NCBI RefSeq assembly: GCF_031886125.1 | Contig: NZ_CP119391.1 | Location: forward strand, 1,488,001-1,552,000 | Source: Halomonas piscis | GTDB lineage: Bacteria > Pseudomonadota > Gammaproteobacteria > Pseudomonadales > Halomonadaceae | Reading direction: 5' to 3' | DNA length: 64,000 bases | Shown here: one piece after another, positions 41,672 to 50,777 of the stretch | How positions within the stretch are numbered: the first letter of the stretch is position 1 | How the letters are laid out: the number at the start of each line of letters is the position of its first letter | Position numbers and translations under genes: made by a program | The notes under the pieces: model-generated | Seen by the model: the letters and a program-made list of their open reading frames with translations, nothing else | Database searches by the model: none | Told to the model about the DNA's origin: nothing

Positions 41672-42901
41672 ATGGCGGTGGGTCATGTCCCGTTTCCCGC
41701 AATGCCGGCGCTTGACGGCGTACGCCTGGGCACGACCAGGGCCGGTATCGGCAAGGCCGGCCGGCGCGATCTGGTGGTGATCGAACTGCCCGATACGGCA
41801 AGCGTAGCCGGCGTTTTCACCCGCAACGCCTTTTGCGCCGCGCCGGTGCAGGTCGCCAGGGAGCATCTGGCCGCCTGCCGCCGGCAGGGCCAGGCGCCGC
41901 GCTACTGGCTGATCAATACCGGCAACGCCAACGCCGGCACCGGCGCCCAGGGGCTCGACGATGCCCGGGAAAGCTGCCGCGCGCTGGCCGCCGAGGCCGG
42001 CTTGCCGGCGCACCGGGTGCTGCCTTTCTCCACCGGCGTGATCGGCGAGGCGCTGCCCATGGAGGCGCTGCTGGCCGGCATCACCCCGGCGTTTGCCGCC
42101 CGAAGCGGCCAGAGCGAGGCCTGGGAGCAGGCGGCGGCGGGTATCCTCACCACCGATACGCAGCTCAAGGGGGCAAGCGTCGAAGTGCCCCTGGGCGATC
42201 GGCGGGTAACGCTCAACGGCATTGCCAAGGGGTCGGGCATGATTCGCCCTGACATGGCGACCATGCTCGGCTTTGTGGTGACCGACGCCGCCGTGGCGCC
42301 GGCGCTTCTCGAGCGGCTGCTGCGCCAGGCGGTAGACCGCTCGTTCAACTGCATCACCGTGGACAGCGACACCTCGACCAACGACGCCTGCCTGCTGGCC
42401 GCTACCGGGCAGGGGGCGGAAATCGCCACCGACGACGAGATTCGTGCCTTTGCCGACGGCCTCGAACAGGTGCTGGTGGCCCTGGCCCAGGCGATCATCC
42501 GCGACGGCGAGGGTGCCACCAAGTTCGTCACGCTCGACGTGGTCGGTGCCGCTAGCCGCCGGGAAGCGCTGGACGTGGCCTTTACCGTGGCCCATTCGCC
42601 GCTGGTCAAGACCGCGCTCTACGCCTCGGACGCCAACTGGGGGCGAATTCTGGCGGCGGTGGGGCGCGCGCCGGTGGCCGATTTCGACGTCGAGCGTGTC
42701 ACCATTGACCTGGACGAAGTGCGTCTGGTAGAAGGCGGCGGCCGCGCGCCGGGCTATACCGAAGCCGCCGGCAGCGCGGTGATGGCGCGGGAGGAGATCG
42801 GCATCCGTATTGATCTGGGGCGCGGCGATAGCGACGCCAGGGTGTGGACGTCGGATCTTTCCCACGAGTATGTGTCCATCAACGCCGACTATCGCAGCTG
42901 A
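41672..42901 (+). CDS. argJ: Bifunctional ornithine acetyltransferase / N-acetylglutamate synthase ArgJ
   Basis: Arginine biosynthesis enzyme that recycles the acetyl group from N-acetylornithine to glutamate and may also use acetyl-CoA. The product is 409 residues with a strong AAAGGAGG site upstream. It is made as a precursor that cleaves itself at the conserved Thr, T197 in DMATMLGF, giving alpha and beta subunits. KGSGMIRPDMATML and NCITVDSDTSTND are family signatures. It follows secA, as in pseudomonads. Confidence 0.98.
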   Translation: MAVGHVPFPAMPALDGVRLGTTRAGIGKAGRRDLVVIELPDTASVAGVFTRNAFCAAPVQVAREHLAACRRQGQAPRYWLINTGNANAGTGAQGLDDARESCRALAAEAGLPAHRVLPFSTGVIGEALPMEALLAGITPAFAARSGQSEAWEQAAAGILTTDTQLKGASVEVPLGDRRVTLNGIAKGSGMIRPDMATMLGFVVTDAAVAPALLERLLRQAVDRSFNCITVDSDTSTNDACLLAATGQGAEIATDDEIRAFADGLEQVLVALAQAIIRDGEGATKFVTLDVVGAASRREALDVAFTVAHSPLVKTALYASDANWGRILAAVGRAPVADFDVERVTIDLDEVRLVEGGGRAPGYTEAAGSAVMAREEIGIRIDLGRGDSDARVWTSDLSHEYVSINADYRS

Positions 42902-42994
42902 GCCTCCCGACCGGGCAGGGATTCGCGCCGATGATGATTCGTGCAGCAAGAGGCGTCGGCTAGGCCGATCAGCAAAACAGTGGAAAAAGACGTA

Positions 42995-43951
42995 ATGAAA
43001 GCAATGGTAAAACGACGGGTTCACGTTGCCGCCGCGGCAATCATCAGCGATGACAAGCAGAAGGTGCTGATTGCGCGCCGGCCCTCAAGCTTCGATCAGG
43101 GCGGCCTGTGGGAGTTTCCCGGCGGCAAGCTGGCCCCTTACGAAACGGGTCTGGAAGGTCTCAAGCGCGAGCTGCACGAAGAGCTGGGGGTGGAAATTAC
43201 CCGGGCCCAGCCGCTGATCCGCGTGCACCACGAATACCCCGACAAGCATATCCTGCTCGACGTATGGCAGGTTCATGCGTTTTCCGGCGAGCCGTTCGGC
43301 CGCGAAGGCCAGGCGGTGCGCTGGGTGCCCATGGAGGAGCTGTCGGGCTATCCGTTCCCGGCGGCCAACCTGCCCATTCTGCGCGCGGTCATGCTGCCCG
43401 CCGAATATCTGATCACCGCCGAAGAGGAAGACGAAGCGGTCTTTGGCGAGCGCCTGACCCGGGCGCTGGAGGAAGACGGCGTGCGGCTGGTGCAGCTTAG
43501 GGCCAAGAGCCTCGACGGCGAGCAGTATCTGGCCCGCGCCCGCCGGGCGCTGGCGCTTTGCCGGGAGTACGGCGCTCGGCTGCTGCTCAACGGCGACCCG
43601 GCTTTGCTCGAGCAGGTCGACGCCGACGGTATTCACCTGACCAGCGAGCGGCTGATGCAGCTTGACCGGCGGCCGATACCCGCGGGCAAGTGGCTGGGCG
43701 CCTCGACCCATAACGCCGAGCAGCTGGAAAAGGCGGCCGCTCTCGGCTGCGACCTGGTTACGCTGTCGCCGCTGGCGCCCACGCCTTCGCATCCGGACGC
43801 GGTGCTGATGGGCTGGCATGACTTTCAACAGCACGTGGAGCACGCCGGCATGCCGGTGTTTGCGCTGGGCGGAATGACGCGCCAGCATGCCAACCGGGCC
43901 CGCGCGGTGGGCGCCCAGGGCATTGCCTCGATCCGGGACTTCTGGCGCTGA
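42995..43951 (+). CDS. mutT: MutT Nudix hydrolase fused to a ThiE/TenI-like domain
   Basis: Two-domain protein of 318 residues. The N-terminal half (about 1-135) is an 8-oxo-dGTP diphosphatase-type Nudix domain with the full Nudix box GGKLAPYETGLEGLKRELHEELG. The C-terminal half (about 150-318) is thiamine-phosphate-synthase/TenI-like (GIHLTSERL, GASTHNAEQL, LSPLAPTPSHP, FALGGM). The start is set at ATG 42995; a GTG at 42941 and ATG 43004 are also in frame. This fusion is known after argJ in pseudomonads. The role of the ThiE-like half is unknown. Confidence 0.93.
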   Translation: MKAMVKRRVHVAAAAIISDDKQKVLIARRPSSFDQGGLWEFPGGKLAPYETGLEGLKRELHEELGVEITRAQPLIRVHHEYPDKHILLDVWQVHAFSGEPFGREGQAVRWVPMEELSGYPFPAANLPILRAVMLPAEYLITAEEEDEAVFGERLTRALEEDGVRLVQLRAKSLDGEQYLARARRALALCREYGARLLLNGDPALLEQVDADGIHLTSERLMQLDRRPIPAGKWLGASTHNAEQLEKAAALGCDLVTLSPLAPTPSHPDAVLMGWHDFQQHVEHAGMPVFALGGMTRQHANRARAVGAQGIASIRDFWR

Positions 43952-43960
43952 GCCAAAGCG

Positions 43961-43985
43961 CGCCTGCCAGCGGGCAGGCGTTTTT
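43961..43985 (+). terminator. Rho-independent terminator after mutT
   Basis: CGCCTGCC (43961-43968) and GGCAGGCG (43973-43980) form a perfect 8-bp stem with loop AGCG, followed by TTTTT. It is ten bases past the mutT stop. Confidence 0.88.
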
Positions 43986-44030
43986 ATGCACGCCGGGCAT
44001 GCCTGAGCGCTTGCCGACAAGGAGCACGTC

Positions 44031-45272
44031 ATGCTTGACCGCTTGCCTTTTCTGGTGGGGCTGCGCTACGTGCGCGCCAAACGCCGCAACCATTTTATTT
44101 CGTTTATTTCGTTGACTTCCATGCTGGGCCTGATGCTCGGCGTGGCGGTGCTGATCCTGGTGCTGTCGGTGATGAACGGCTTTGACCACGAGCTGCGCAC
44201 GCGCATTCTGGGCATGGTGCCGCACACCAAGATCGAGGCCGTCGACGGCCTCAAGGACTGGCAAGGGCTTGCCGAGCGGCTGACCGAGCGCGAGCGCGTG
44301 GTGGGCGCGGCGCCCTACGTGGAGCAGCAGGGCATGTTTTCCGCCGGCGGGCGCAACCAGGGCGGCATGGTGACCGGCATCAAGCCCGGCTGGGAAAGCC
44401 AGGTCTCGATCGTCGACGAGCACATGGAGCGCGGCAGCCTCGACGATCTGCAGCCCGGTACCTGGAAGGTGGTGCTGGGGTCGGCGCTGGCGCGCAACCT
44501 GGGGGTTGGCGTGGGTGACCGGGTGACCCTGCTGGTGCCCGAAGCCTCGATTACCCCGGCCGGGGTCTTCCCGCGGCTCAAGCGCTTTACCGTGAGCGGC
44601 ATTTTCAGCGTCGGCGCCGAGCTCGATGCCCGCCTGGCCTATGCCAACATTGCCGACATGCAGACCCTGGCCCGGATGGGCAACACCGTGGGCGGGCTGC
44701 GCCTGGAGCTGGATGACCTCTTCGCCGCCAGCAGCGAGACCCAGGCCATTGTCAACGACCTGGGCGCGGGCTACCGCGGCCGCGACTGGACCTTCACCCA
44801 GGGCAACCTGTTTCAGGCCATCCAGATGGAAAAGCGCATGATCGGCCTGTTGCTCACGGTGATCATCGCCGTGGCGGCGTTCAACATCGTCTCCACTCTG
44901 GTGATGGTGGTCACCGACAAGCGCGCCGATATCGCCATTCTGCGCACCATCGGCGCCACGCCGCGTTCGATCATGGGTATTTTCATGGTCCAGGGCATGG
45001 CCATCGGCGTGATCGGCATCGCCATCGGCGTGGTCGTGGGCGTGCTGCTGGCGCTCACGGTGTCAGATCTGATCGGCTGGGTGGAAGGCGCCTTCGGCAT
45101 CCACTTTCTCGATGCCGGAGTGTATTTCATCAGCGAGCTGCCCTCGCAGCTGCGCGGCAGCGACGTGCTCAATATTGTCGCGGCGGCGTTCGGCCTGACG
45201 TTTTTATCCACGCTGTATCCCGCCTGGCGCGCTGCCCGGGTGCAGCCCGCCGACGTGCTGCGCTATGAGTAA
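44031..45272 (+). CDS. Lipoprotein-releasing ABC transporter permease (LolC/LolE family, LolF candidate)
   Basis: Inner-membrane permease that extracts lipoproteins from the inner membrane and passes them to LolA. The product is 413 residues with four membrane helices: one near the N-terminus (about 25-50) before a large periplasmic domain, and three in the C-terminal third. The start SFISLTSMLGLMLGVAVLIL and the loop ending GRDWTFTQGNLFQAIQMEKR are LolC/E hallmarks. AAGGAG lies seven bases upstream. Only one permease gene accompanies lolD here, whereas E. coli has lolC and lolE flanking it; this matches the single-permease LolFD arrangement, unless a second gene is elsewhere. Confidence 0.93.
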   Translation: MLDRLPFLVGLRYVRAKRRNHFISFISLTSMLGLMLGVAVLILVLSVMNGFDHELRTRILGMVPHTKIEAVDGLKDWQGLAERLTERERVVGAAPYVEQQGMFSAGGRNQGGMVTGIKPGWESQVSIVDEHMERGSLDDLQPGTWKVVLGSALARNLGVGVGDRVTLLVPEASITPAGVFPRLKRFTVSGIFSVGAELDARLAYANIADMQTLARMGNTVGGLRLELDDLFAASSETQAIVNDLGAGYRGRDWTFTQGNLFQAIQMEKRMIGLLLTVIIAVAAFNIVSTLVMVVTDKRADIAILRTIGATPRSIMGIFMVQGMAIGVIGIAIGVVVGVLLALTVSDLIGWVEGAFGIHFLDAGVYFISELPSQLRGSDVLNIVAAAFGLTFLSTLYPAWRAARVQPADVLRYE

Positions 45273-45282
45273 GGAAGCCTCC

Positions 45283-45999
45283 ATGACGACCGCGACAACC
45301 GCCAACGCCGCCAAGGCTCGGGTGATGCTGGAATGCCGGGACGTGACCCGCACCTATAGCGAGGGGCCGGAAGACTTGACCGTGCTCGACGGGCTTTCGC
45401 TTCGCGTACGCGCCGGCGAGCGCGTGGCCATTGTCGGCAGTTCCGGCTCGGGCAAGACGACGCTTCTCAACCTGCTGGGCGGCCTCGATCGCCCCAGCCG
45501 GGGGCAGATCGTGATTGCCGACGAGCCGCTTGCGGGACTGAACGAAGCCGCGCTGGGGCGCTTTCGCAATCGCTATATCGGCTTTGTTTACCAGTTTCAC
45601 CATCTGCTGGCCGAGTTCACCGCGCTGGAAAACGCCGCGCTGCCGCTGATTATCCGCGGTCAGCGCAAGCGCGAGGCGGAAAAGCGCGCCCGGGCGCTGC
45701 TCGAGCGCGTGGGTATGGCGCCGCGCGCCGATCACAAGCCGGGCGAGCTTTCCGGCGGCGAGCGCCAGCGCGTGGCCATTGCCCGGGCACTGGTCACCGA
45801 CCCCGGCCTGGTGCTGATGGACGAGCCGACCGGCAACCTCGATCAGAGCACGGCGGCCACCATCCTCGGGCTGATGGACGAGCTGGCCCGGGAGAGCGCC
45901 TGCGCCTTTGTCATCGTCACCCACGATACCGATCTCGCAGCCCACCAGGATCGGGTCCTGCGCCTGGACGGCGGGCACCTGGTCGCGGACCCTGCCTGA
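45283..45999 (+). CDS. lolD: Lipoprotein-releasing ABC transporter ATPase LolD
   Basis: Cytoplasmic ATPase of the Lol export complex. The product is 238 residues from ATG 45283, backed by AAGGA seven bases upstream; an in-frame ATG at 45265 overlapping the permease stop has no such site. The Walker A GSSGSGKTTLLNLLGGLD, the Q-loop YQFHHLLAEFTALEN typical of LolD, the signature LSGGERQRVAIARAL and Walker B LVLMDEPTGNLD are all present. It forms an operon with the permease. Confidence 0.97.
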   Translation: MTTATTANAAKARVMLECRDVTRTYSEGPEDLTVLDGLSLRVRAGERVAIVGSSGSGKTTLLNLLGGLDRPSRGQIVIADEPLAGLNEAALGRFRNRYIGFVYQFHHLLAEFTALENAALPLIIRGQRKREAEKRARALLERVGMAPRADHKPGELSGGERQRVAIARALVTDPGLVLMDEPTGNLDQSTAATILGLMDELARESACAFVIVTHDTDLAAHQDRVLRLDGGHLVADPA

Positions 46000-46014
46000 C
46001 GATCGCCGTCAGCT

Positions 46015-46566
46015 TCAGTCGTCAAATTCGGCCTCGAGGCGCGCCCGACGCTGGCGGCGTTTGCGCTGCCGGCGCCGCCAGTGGCGGGACACGTGCCAGC
46101 GCCAGATGAGGCGAACGGCAGCGTTGGCCAGCGCCGCCAGGATAACCGCCGAGATCAGCGAGCCGACCAGCAGCGCCGGCAGGATGTCGTGCATCTGCTC
46201 GGCGATCCAGCGGGCCGAGAGGCGCATCGGGGCTTCGCGAACCGGCGTGTCGAAAAACAGCGAGCCCAGCCGGTAGTTGGCGTAATAGATCAGCGGCATG
46301 GTCAGCGGGTTGGTGATCCATACCAGCCCCACCGCCAGAGCCAGATTGCAGCGGCTCAGGCGCGCGCCCAGGGCAGCGACTACCATCTGAAAGGGGATGG
46401 GCAAGAGCGCGCAGAATATGCCGACGCTGAAGGCGTTGGCCACGCTTCGGCGGGTGAGCAGCCAAAGCCTCGGGTCGGCAATCAGCGGCGCCATGAAACG
46501 CAGCGAGCGCCGGCGCTTCAGAGTGTCGGGTCGAGGCATGTAGCGCTGCAGGAAACGGCGCGGCAT
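46015..46566 (-). CDS. DUF2062 family membrane protein
   Basis: DUF2062 protein of unknown function. The 183-residue product has an N-terminal basic stretch, a conserved core SVANAFSVGIFCALLPIPFQMV and LVWITNPLTMPLIYY with membrane-embedded helices, a further helix (about 133-155), and a very basic C-terminus (RRRQRKRRQRR). It is convergent with lolD and divergent from comEC, a place where pseudomonads also carry this gene. The start at 46566 has only a weak ribosome site. Confidence 0.88.
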   Translation of the reverse strand: MPRRFLQRYMPRPDTLKRRRSLRFMAPLIADPRLWLLTRRSVANAFSVGIFCALLPIPFQMVVAALGARLSRCNLALAVGLVWITNPLTMPLIYYANYRLGSLFFDTPVREAPMRLSARWIAEQMHDILPALLVGSLISAVILAALANAAVRLIWRWHVSRHWRRRQRKRRQRRARLEAEFDD

Positions 46567-46668
46567 GTTGATTACTCTGGCCTTTGAAGCTAACCATTAT
46601 CCATATACTGGGTGGTTTCGGCTATGCGGGCGTAGCGCCGCAAAGCGGGTCCGGGGAGCGGACAGACG

Positions 46669-48985
46669 ATGGCGGCGAAAAAGCGCGGCGCAAGGGGTGT
46701 CAAGTATCGGCGTGCGGGACTCGCCTGGCCCCTGGCCGCGGCGGCGCTGGGCGGTGCCGGGGCAGGGGCTGCGGGCGTGGTCGACAACTATCCGCTGCTC
46801 GCCGCTGCCGTGCCGGGAGTGGCCTTGCTGCTGGCGGGACTGACGGGCCGACGATATCCGCTATGGCCGCTGCTGCTGGGGGCGTGGCTGCTGACCTGGG
46901 GCGGCGTTTTGCAGGAGCAGGCGAGCCGGCTGCCGCCGGGGCTAAGCGGCGTCGACCTTGGCGTTAGCGCGCGGGTGATCGAGGCGGATGACAGCGCCGG
47001 CATTCCCCGTCTGCTGCTGAGCGTCGATCGCTGCCGAGCGCCGCCCGGGCTGCCCCGCTGCGACCGGCTGGGCAAAGTCCGGGTCAGCGTTTACGGCGAG
47101 GCGCCCATGCGCCGGGGCGAGCGCTGGCAGATGACCCTGCGCCTGCGCCCGCCGCACGGGTTTCGCAACCCCGGCGCCTTCGACTATCAGGCCTGGCTGT
47201 GGCGCGAAGGCATTCACGCCACCGGCTACGTACGCCAGAGCCCGGCGCCGGTGCGTACCGACGCCGCCGCGCCGTCGCTGAAGCCCCGGGCGCTTTCCTT
47301 CATTGACCGTCACGCCGGCGATGCGGCCACCCGCCGCTGGCTGGCCGCGCTGACGCTGGGAGAAAGCAGCCGGCTCACCCGGGACGACTGGAACCTGCTG
47401 AACGCCAGCGGCACCACGCACCTGGTGGTGATTTCGGGTCTCCATGTAGGCCTGGTGGCGGGGTTTGGCCTCTGGCTTTCCCGGGCAGGGGCCCGCCGGT
47501 TAACGCCATGGAACTGGCGGCTGCGCCTATGGCCCTGGTGGGCGGCCGCAGGCTGTGCCCTGGGCTATGCGCTGCTTGCCGGACTGACGCCGCCGGCGAC
47601 CCGGGCGCTGGTCATGGCGCTGGTAGGGCTCTGGGCGCTGGCCGGACGCCATGCTCCAGGCGCCTGGCAGGCGTGGTGGCTGGCCATGGCGATCATCGCA
47701 ATAAGCGATCCTCTGGCCGTGTGGCGCCCCGGCTTCTGGCTATCGTTTGTTGCCGTGGGCTGGCTGATCGTGATCTGGCAGGGACGACGGCGGCCGACAG
47801 GGTGGCGCGGCTGGCTGTGGGCGCTGTGCCGCTCCCAGCTGCTGCTTGCCCCGATCATGGCCGCGGCGGTGCTGCTGGCCTTCGGCCGGGTCGCGCCGCT
47901 GGCCCCGCTGATCAACCTGGCGGCGGTGCCCTGGATGAGCATGATCATGGTGCCGCTGGCGCTGCTCGGCTGGCTGGCCGCGCCGCTTCCCTACGCAAGC
48001 GAGGCGCTCTGGTGGCTGTTTGGCCTGACGCTCGATCTGCTGCGCGGGCTGCTCGAGCTTGCGGTGACCGCGGCGCCGCTTTGGGAGCCGCCAATCGGGC
48101 AGATTGCGGCGGTGGCCGCCGCCCTTGGCCTGGTGGCGCTGTGCTGGGGGCTGCCCGCGGTTGCCCGGGAGCTGCGGACCTTGAGCCTGATGCTGATGTT
48201 GCTGGCGGTGGTGACCGTCTCGCCGCCGGCGCTGCCCGAAGGCGCGCTGCGGGTGCGAATCCACGACGTGGGGCAGGGGCAGCTGATCGAGCTGCGCACT
48301 CGCCATTCGCGCACGCTCTACGATACCGGACCGCGCTTTCGCTCGGGGTTCATGCCGCTTGCGGGGCTGTGGCCGCCGGGGCAGCGCTTTGACCGGGTGA
48401 TCGTCAGCCACCGGGATAACCGACCACGCCGGCGGCATTCGCGCCCTTCAGGAAGCCCACCGGGTGGCTCGCTGGCAGGCGCCGGCCGGGGATGGCGTGG
48501 TGGCCGGGCAGCAGCCGTGTCGCAACGGGCAGCGCTGGCAGCGGAACGGCGTGGCGTTTGCCCACCTGTGGCCGCCGGCAAAAAGGCCGGGCGAGCTGTC
48601 GCCCAACGACGCCTCCTGCGTGCTGCAGGTGACGGCAGGCAAGCACCGGCTGCTGATCACCGGCGACGTGGGGGCCCGGGTCGAGCGCCGGCTTCTGTCG
48701 CTCGTCGACGCGCCGGTCAGCGTGCTGGTCGCCGGGCATCACGGTAGCGCGACGAGCTCCGGCGTGCAGTTCGTACGCTCGGTAGCCCCTCGGCACGCGG
48801 TGTTCAGCGCCGGGCGCAACAACCGCTTCGGGCACCCGGTAGACAGGGTGGTAAGGCGCTTTCGCCGCCAGACAAGCTGCCTTTGGAGTACTGCCCAGGA
48901 CGGGGCGCTGACGTTCTGGCTGATCCCCGGGGAAGCGGTCAGGGTGGAGAGTGAGCGCGAGGTCCCGGGGGGCGAGCGGTGTTGA
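46669..48985 (+). pseudogene. comEC: DNA uptake channel protein ComEC (Rec2), frameshifted
   Basis: ComEC forms the inner-membrane channel for transforming DNA. The reading frame from ATG 46669 gives the OB-like and competence membrane domains (HLVVISGLHVGLVAGF, many helices) and the start of the metallo-beta-lactamase domain (HDVGQGQLIELRT). At 48420-48421 one extra C breaks the frame inside the expected motif SHRDN-DHAGG. The rest (LITGDVG, VLVAGHHGS, VFSAGRNNRFGHP) continues in another frame to 48985. As written, translation ends at 48747 in unrelated sequence. It could be a real mutation or a base-calling error; dropping one C restores about 770 codons. Confidence 0.85.
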
Positions 48986-49008
48986 TGGGCGCCGGCTTGA
49001 GGTAGAAT
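48982..49008 (+). promoter_or_regulatory. Weak candidate promoter for msbA-lpxK
   Basis: TTGATG (48982-48987) and TAGAAT (49003-49008) with a short 15-base spacer lie at the end of comEC. The -10 box is convincing; the spacing is below optimum. Confidence 0.3.
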
Positions 49009-49040
49009 CGGCGCATCGTGTTTTAGCGCCGGGAGTCCGC

Positions 49041-50777
49041 GTGATTGATTCAGGTTTGGCCATTTACAAGCGCCTGCTGGGCTATGTCAGGCCGCACTGG
49101 CGCGCCTTCGCCCTGGCGGTGACGGGGTTTGCCATCTATGCCGCGTCAAGCACGGCTCTGGCCGAGCTGATGAAACGCCTGATCGACGGCATCCAGAACC
49201 CCGACGCCGCCTTTCGTCTCTTTCTGCCGCTGTTTGTGATCGGCATGTTCGCCGCCCGGGGGCTGGGCACTTTTCTGAGCACCTATTTCATGGCCTACGT
49301 GGGGCGCTACGTGATTCACACGCTGCGCTGCGACGTGTTTGCCCATATGCTCCACCTGCCCGGGGTGTTTTTTGATCATCACTCCAGCGGCCATCTGGTC
49401 TCCCGGGTGACCTACCACGTGGAACAGGTCGCGGGGGCCGCCACCAAGGCGGTGACCATCCTGCTGCGCGAAGGGCTTTTTGTGGTGGGGCTGCTGGGCT
49501 ATCTGCTGTGGACCAACTGGCTTTTGACGCTGCTGTTTCTCGCCGTCACGCCGCTGATCGCGCTGGTGGTGGGCTACGTCAGCAAGCGCTTTCGGCGTAT
49601 TTCCAAGCGTATTCAGCACTCCATGGGCGACGTGACCCATGTGGCTTCGGAAGCGCTGTCCGGCTACCGCGTGGTGCGCACCCACGGCGCCGAAGCCCAC
49701 GAAAAGCGCCGTTTCGAACGCGTCAGCGAGGAAAATCGCCGCCAGAGCATGAAGGAAGCGGTGACCAAGGCGGCGAGCTCGCCGGTGATCCTCATGCTGG
49801 TGGCCGTGTCCATGGCGGGGCTGGTGTGGGTGGCCATGGCGCCTTCGCTGCTCAACGACATGACCCCGGGGGAATTTGTCGCCTTCATTACCGCCGCCGC
49901 GCTGATGGTCAAGCCGGTGCGCCAGCTCACCGAGATCAACAGCCAGATCCAGAAGGGCATCGCCGCCTCCACCGAGCTCTTCGGGCTGATGGACGAGCCC
50001 GCCGAAGAGGACAGCGGCGAGCGCTTGCCAAAGCGCCTGCGCGGCGAGATCGCCTTTCGCGACGTCAGCTTTCACTACGCCGACGACCAGCCCGATGTGC
50101 TCCATCACGTTAATCTGGACGTGGCCGCCGGCGAGCTTGTTGCCATTGTCGGACGCTCGGGCAGCGGCAAGTCGACGCTTGCCAGCCTTTTGCCGCGCTT
50201 TTATACCTGCACCGGCGGCTATATTGCCATTGACGGCGTGGACGTGCGCGACTATCAGCTGGCCCCGCTGCGCCGCCAGATTGCGCTGGTATCCCAGCAG
50301 GTGACCCTGTTTAACGCCAGCGTGGCCGACAACATCGCCTACGGCTCCCGCGATCCCGACCCCGCGGCCATTGAAGCCGCCGCACGGGCTGCTTACGCCC
50401 ACGAGTTCATCGATACTCTGCCCGACGGCTACGAGACTCGAGTGGGCGATAACGGCGTGATGCTCTCCGGCGGCCAGCGCCAGCGGCTGGCCATTGCCCG
50501 GGCGATTTTCAAGGACGCGCCGATCCTGGTGCTGGACGAGGCTACCTCGGCGCTGGACACCGAGTCCGAACGCTATATCCAGAAGGCCCTCGAGCGGGTG
50601 TGCGAAGGGCGCACGACCCTGGTCATTGCCCATCGGCTTTCCACCATCGAGCGCGCCGACCGCATTGTGGTCATGGAGCAGGGGCGTATCATCGAGCAAG
50701 GCACTCACCGCGAGCTGCTAAAGGTCGACGGCGCCTACGCCGCGCTGCATCGGCTGCAGTTTGAGGACGCGGCGTGA
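49041..50777 (+). CDS. msbA: Lipid A export permease/ATPase MsbA
   Basis: Homodimeric ABC exporter that flips the lipid A core across the inner membrane. The product is 578 residues from GTG 49041 (GGGAG five bases upstream), close to the E. coli length of 582. A six-helix membrane domain (about 1-315) is followed by the ATPase domain with Walker A GRSGSGKSTLASLLPRFY, the signature LSGGQRQRLAIARA, Walker B ILVLDEATSALD and the switch histidine in LVIAHRLSTIE. It overlaps lpxK by four bases (GTGA); msbA-lpxK coupling is conserved in enterics. Confidence 0.97.
   Translation: MIDSGLAIYKRLLGYVRPHWRAFALAVTGFAIYAASSTALAELMKRLIDGIQNPDAAFRLFLPLFVIGMFAARGLGTFLSTYFMAYVGRYVIHTLRCDVFAHMLHLPGVFFDHHSSGHLVSRVTYHVEQVAGAATKAVTILLREGLFVVGLLGYLLWTNWLLTLLFLAVTPLIALVVGYVSKRFRRISKRIQHSMGDVTHVASEALSGYRVVRTHGAEAHEKRRFERVSEENRRQSMKEAVTKAASSPVILMLVAVSMAGLVWVAMAPSLLNDMTPGEFVAFITAAALMVKPVRQLTEINSQIQKGIAASTELFGLMDEPAEEDSGERLPKRLRGEIAFRDVSFHYADDQPDVLHHVNLDVAAGELVAIVGRSGSGKSTLASLLPRFYTCTGGYIAIDGVDVRDYQLAPLRRQIALVSQQVTLFNASVADNIAYGSRDPDPAAIEAAARAAYAHEFIDTLPDGYETRVGDNGVMLSGGQRQRLAIARAIFKDAPILVLDEATSALDTESERYIQKALERVCEGRTTLVIAHRLSTIERADRIVVMEQGRIIEQGTHRELLKVDGAYAALHRLQFEDAA

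Noticed and set aside
38813..43024. A very long open frame on the minus strand opposite secA and argJ (over 1400 codons).
   Set aside because: It is the complement of well-conserved genes in GC-rich DNA, lacks family motifs and a ribosome site, and is a codon-bias shadow.
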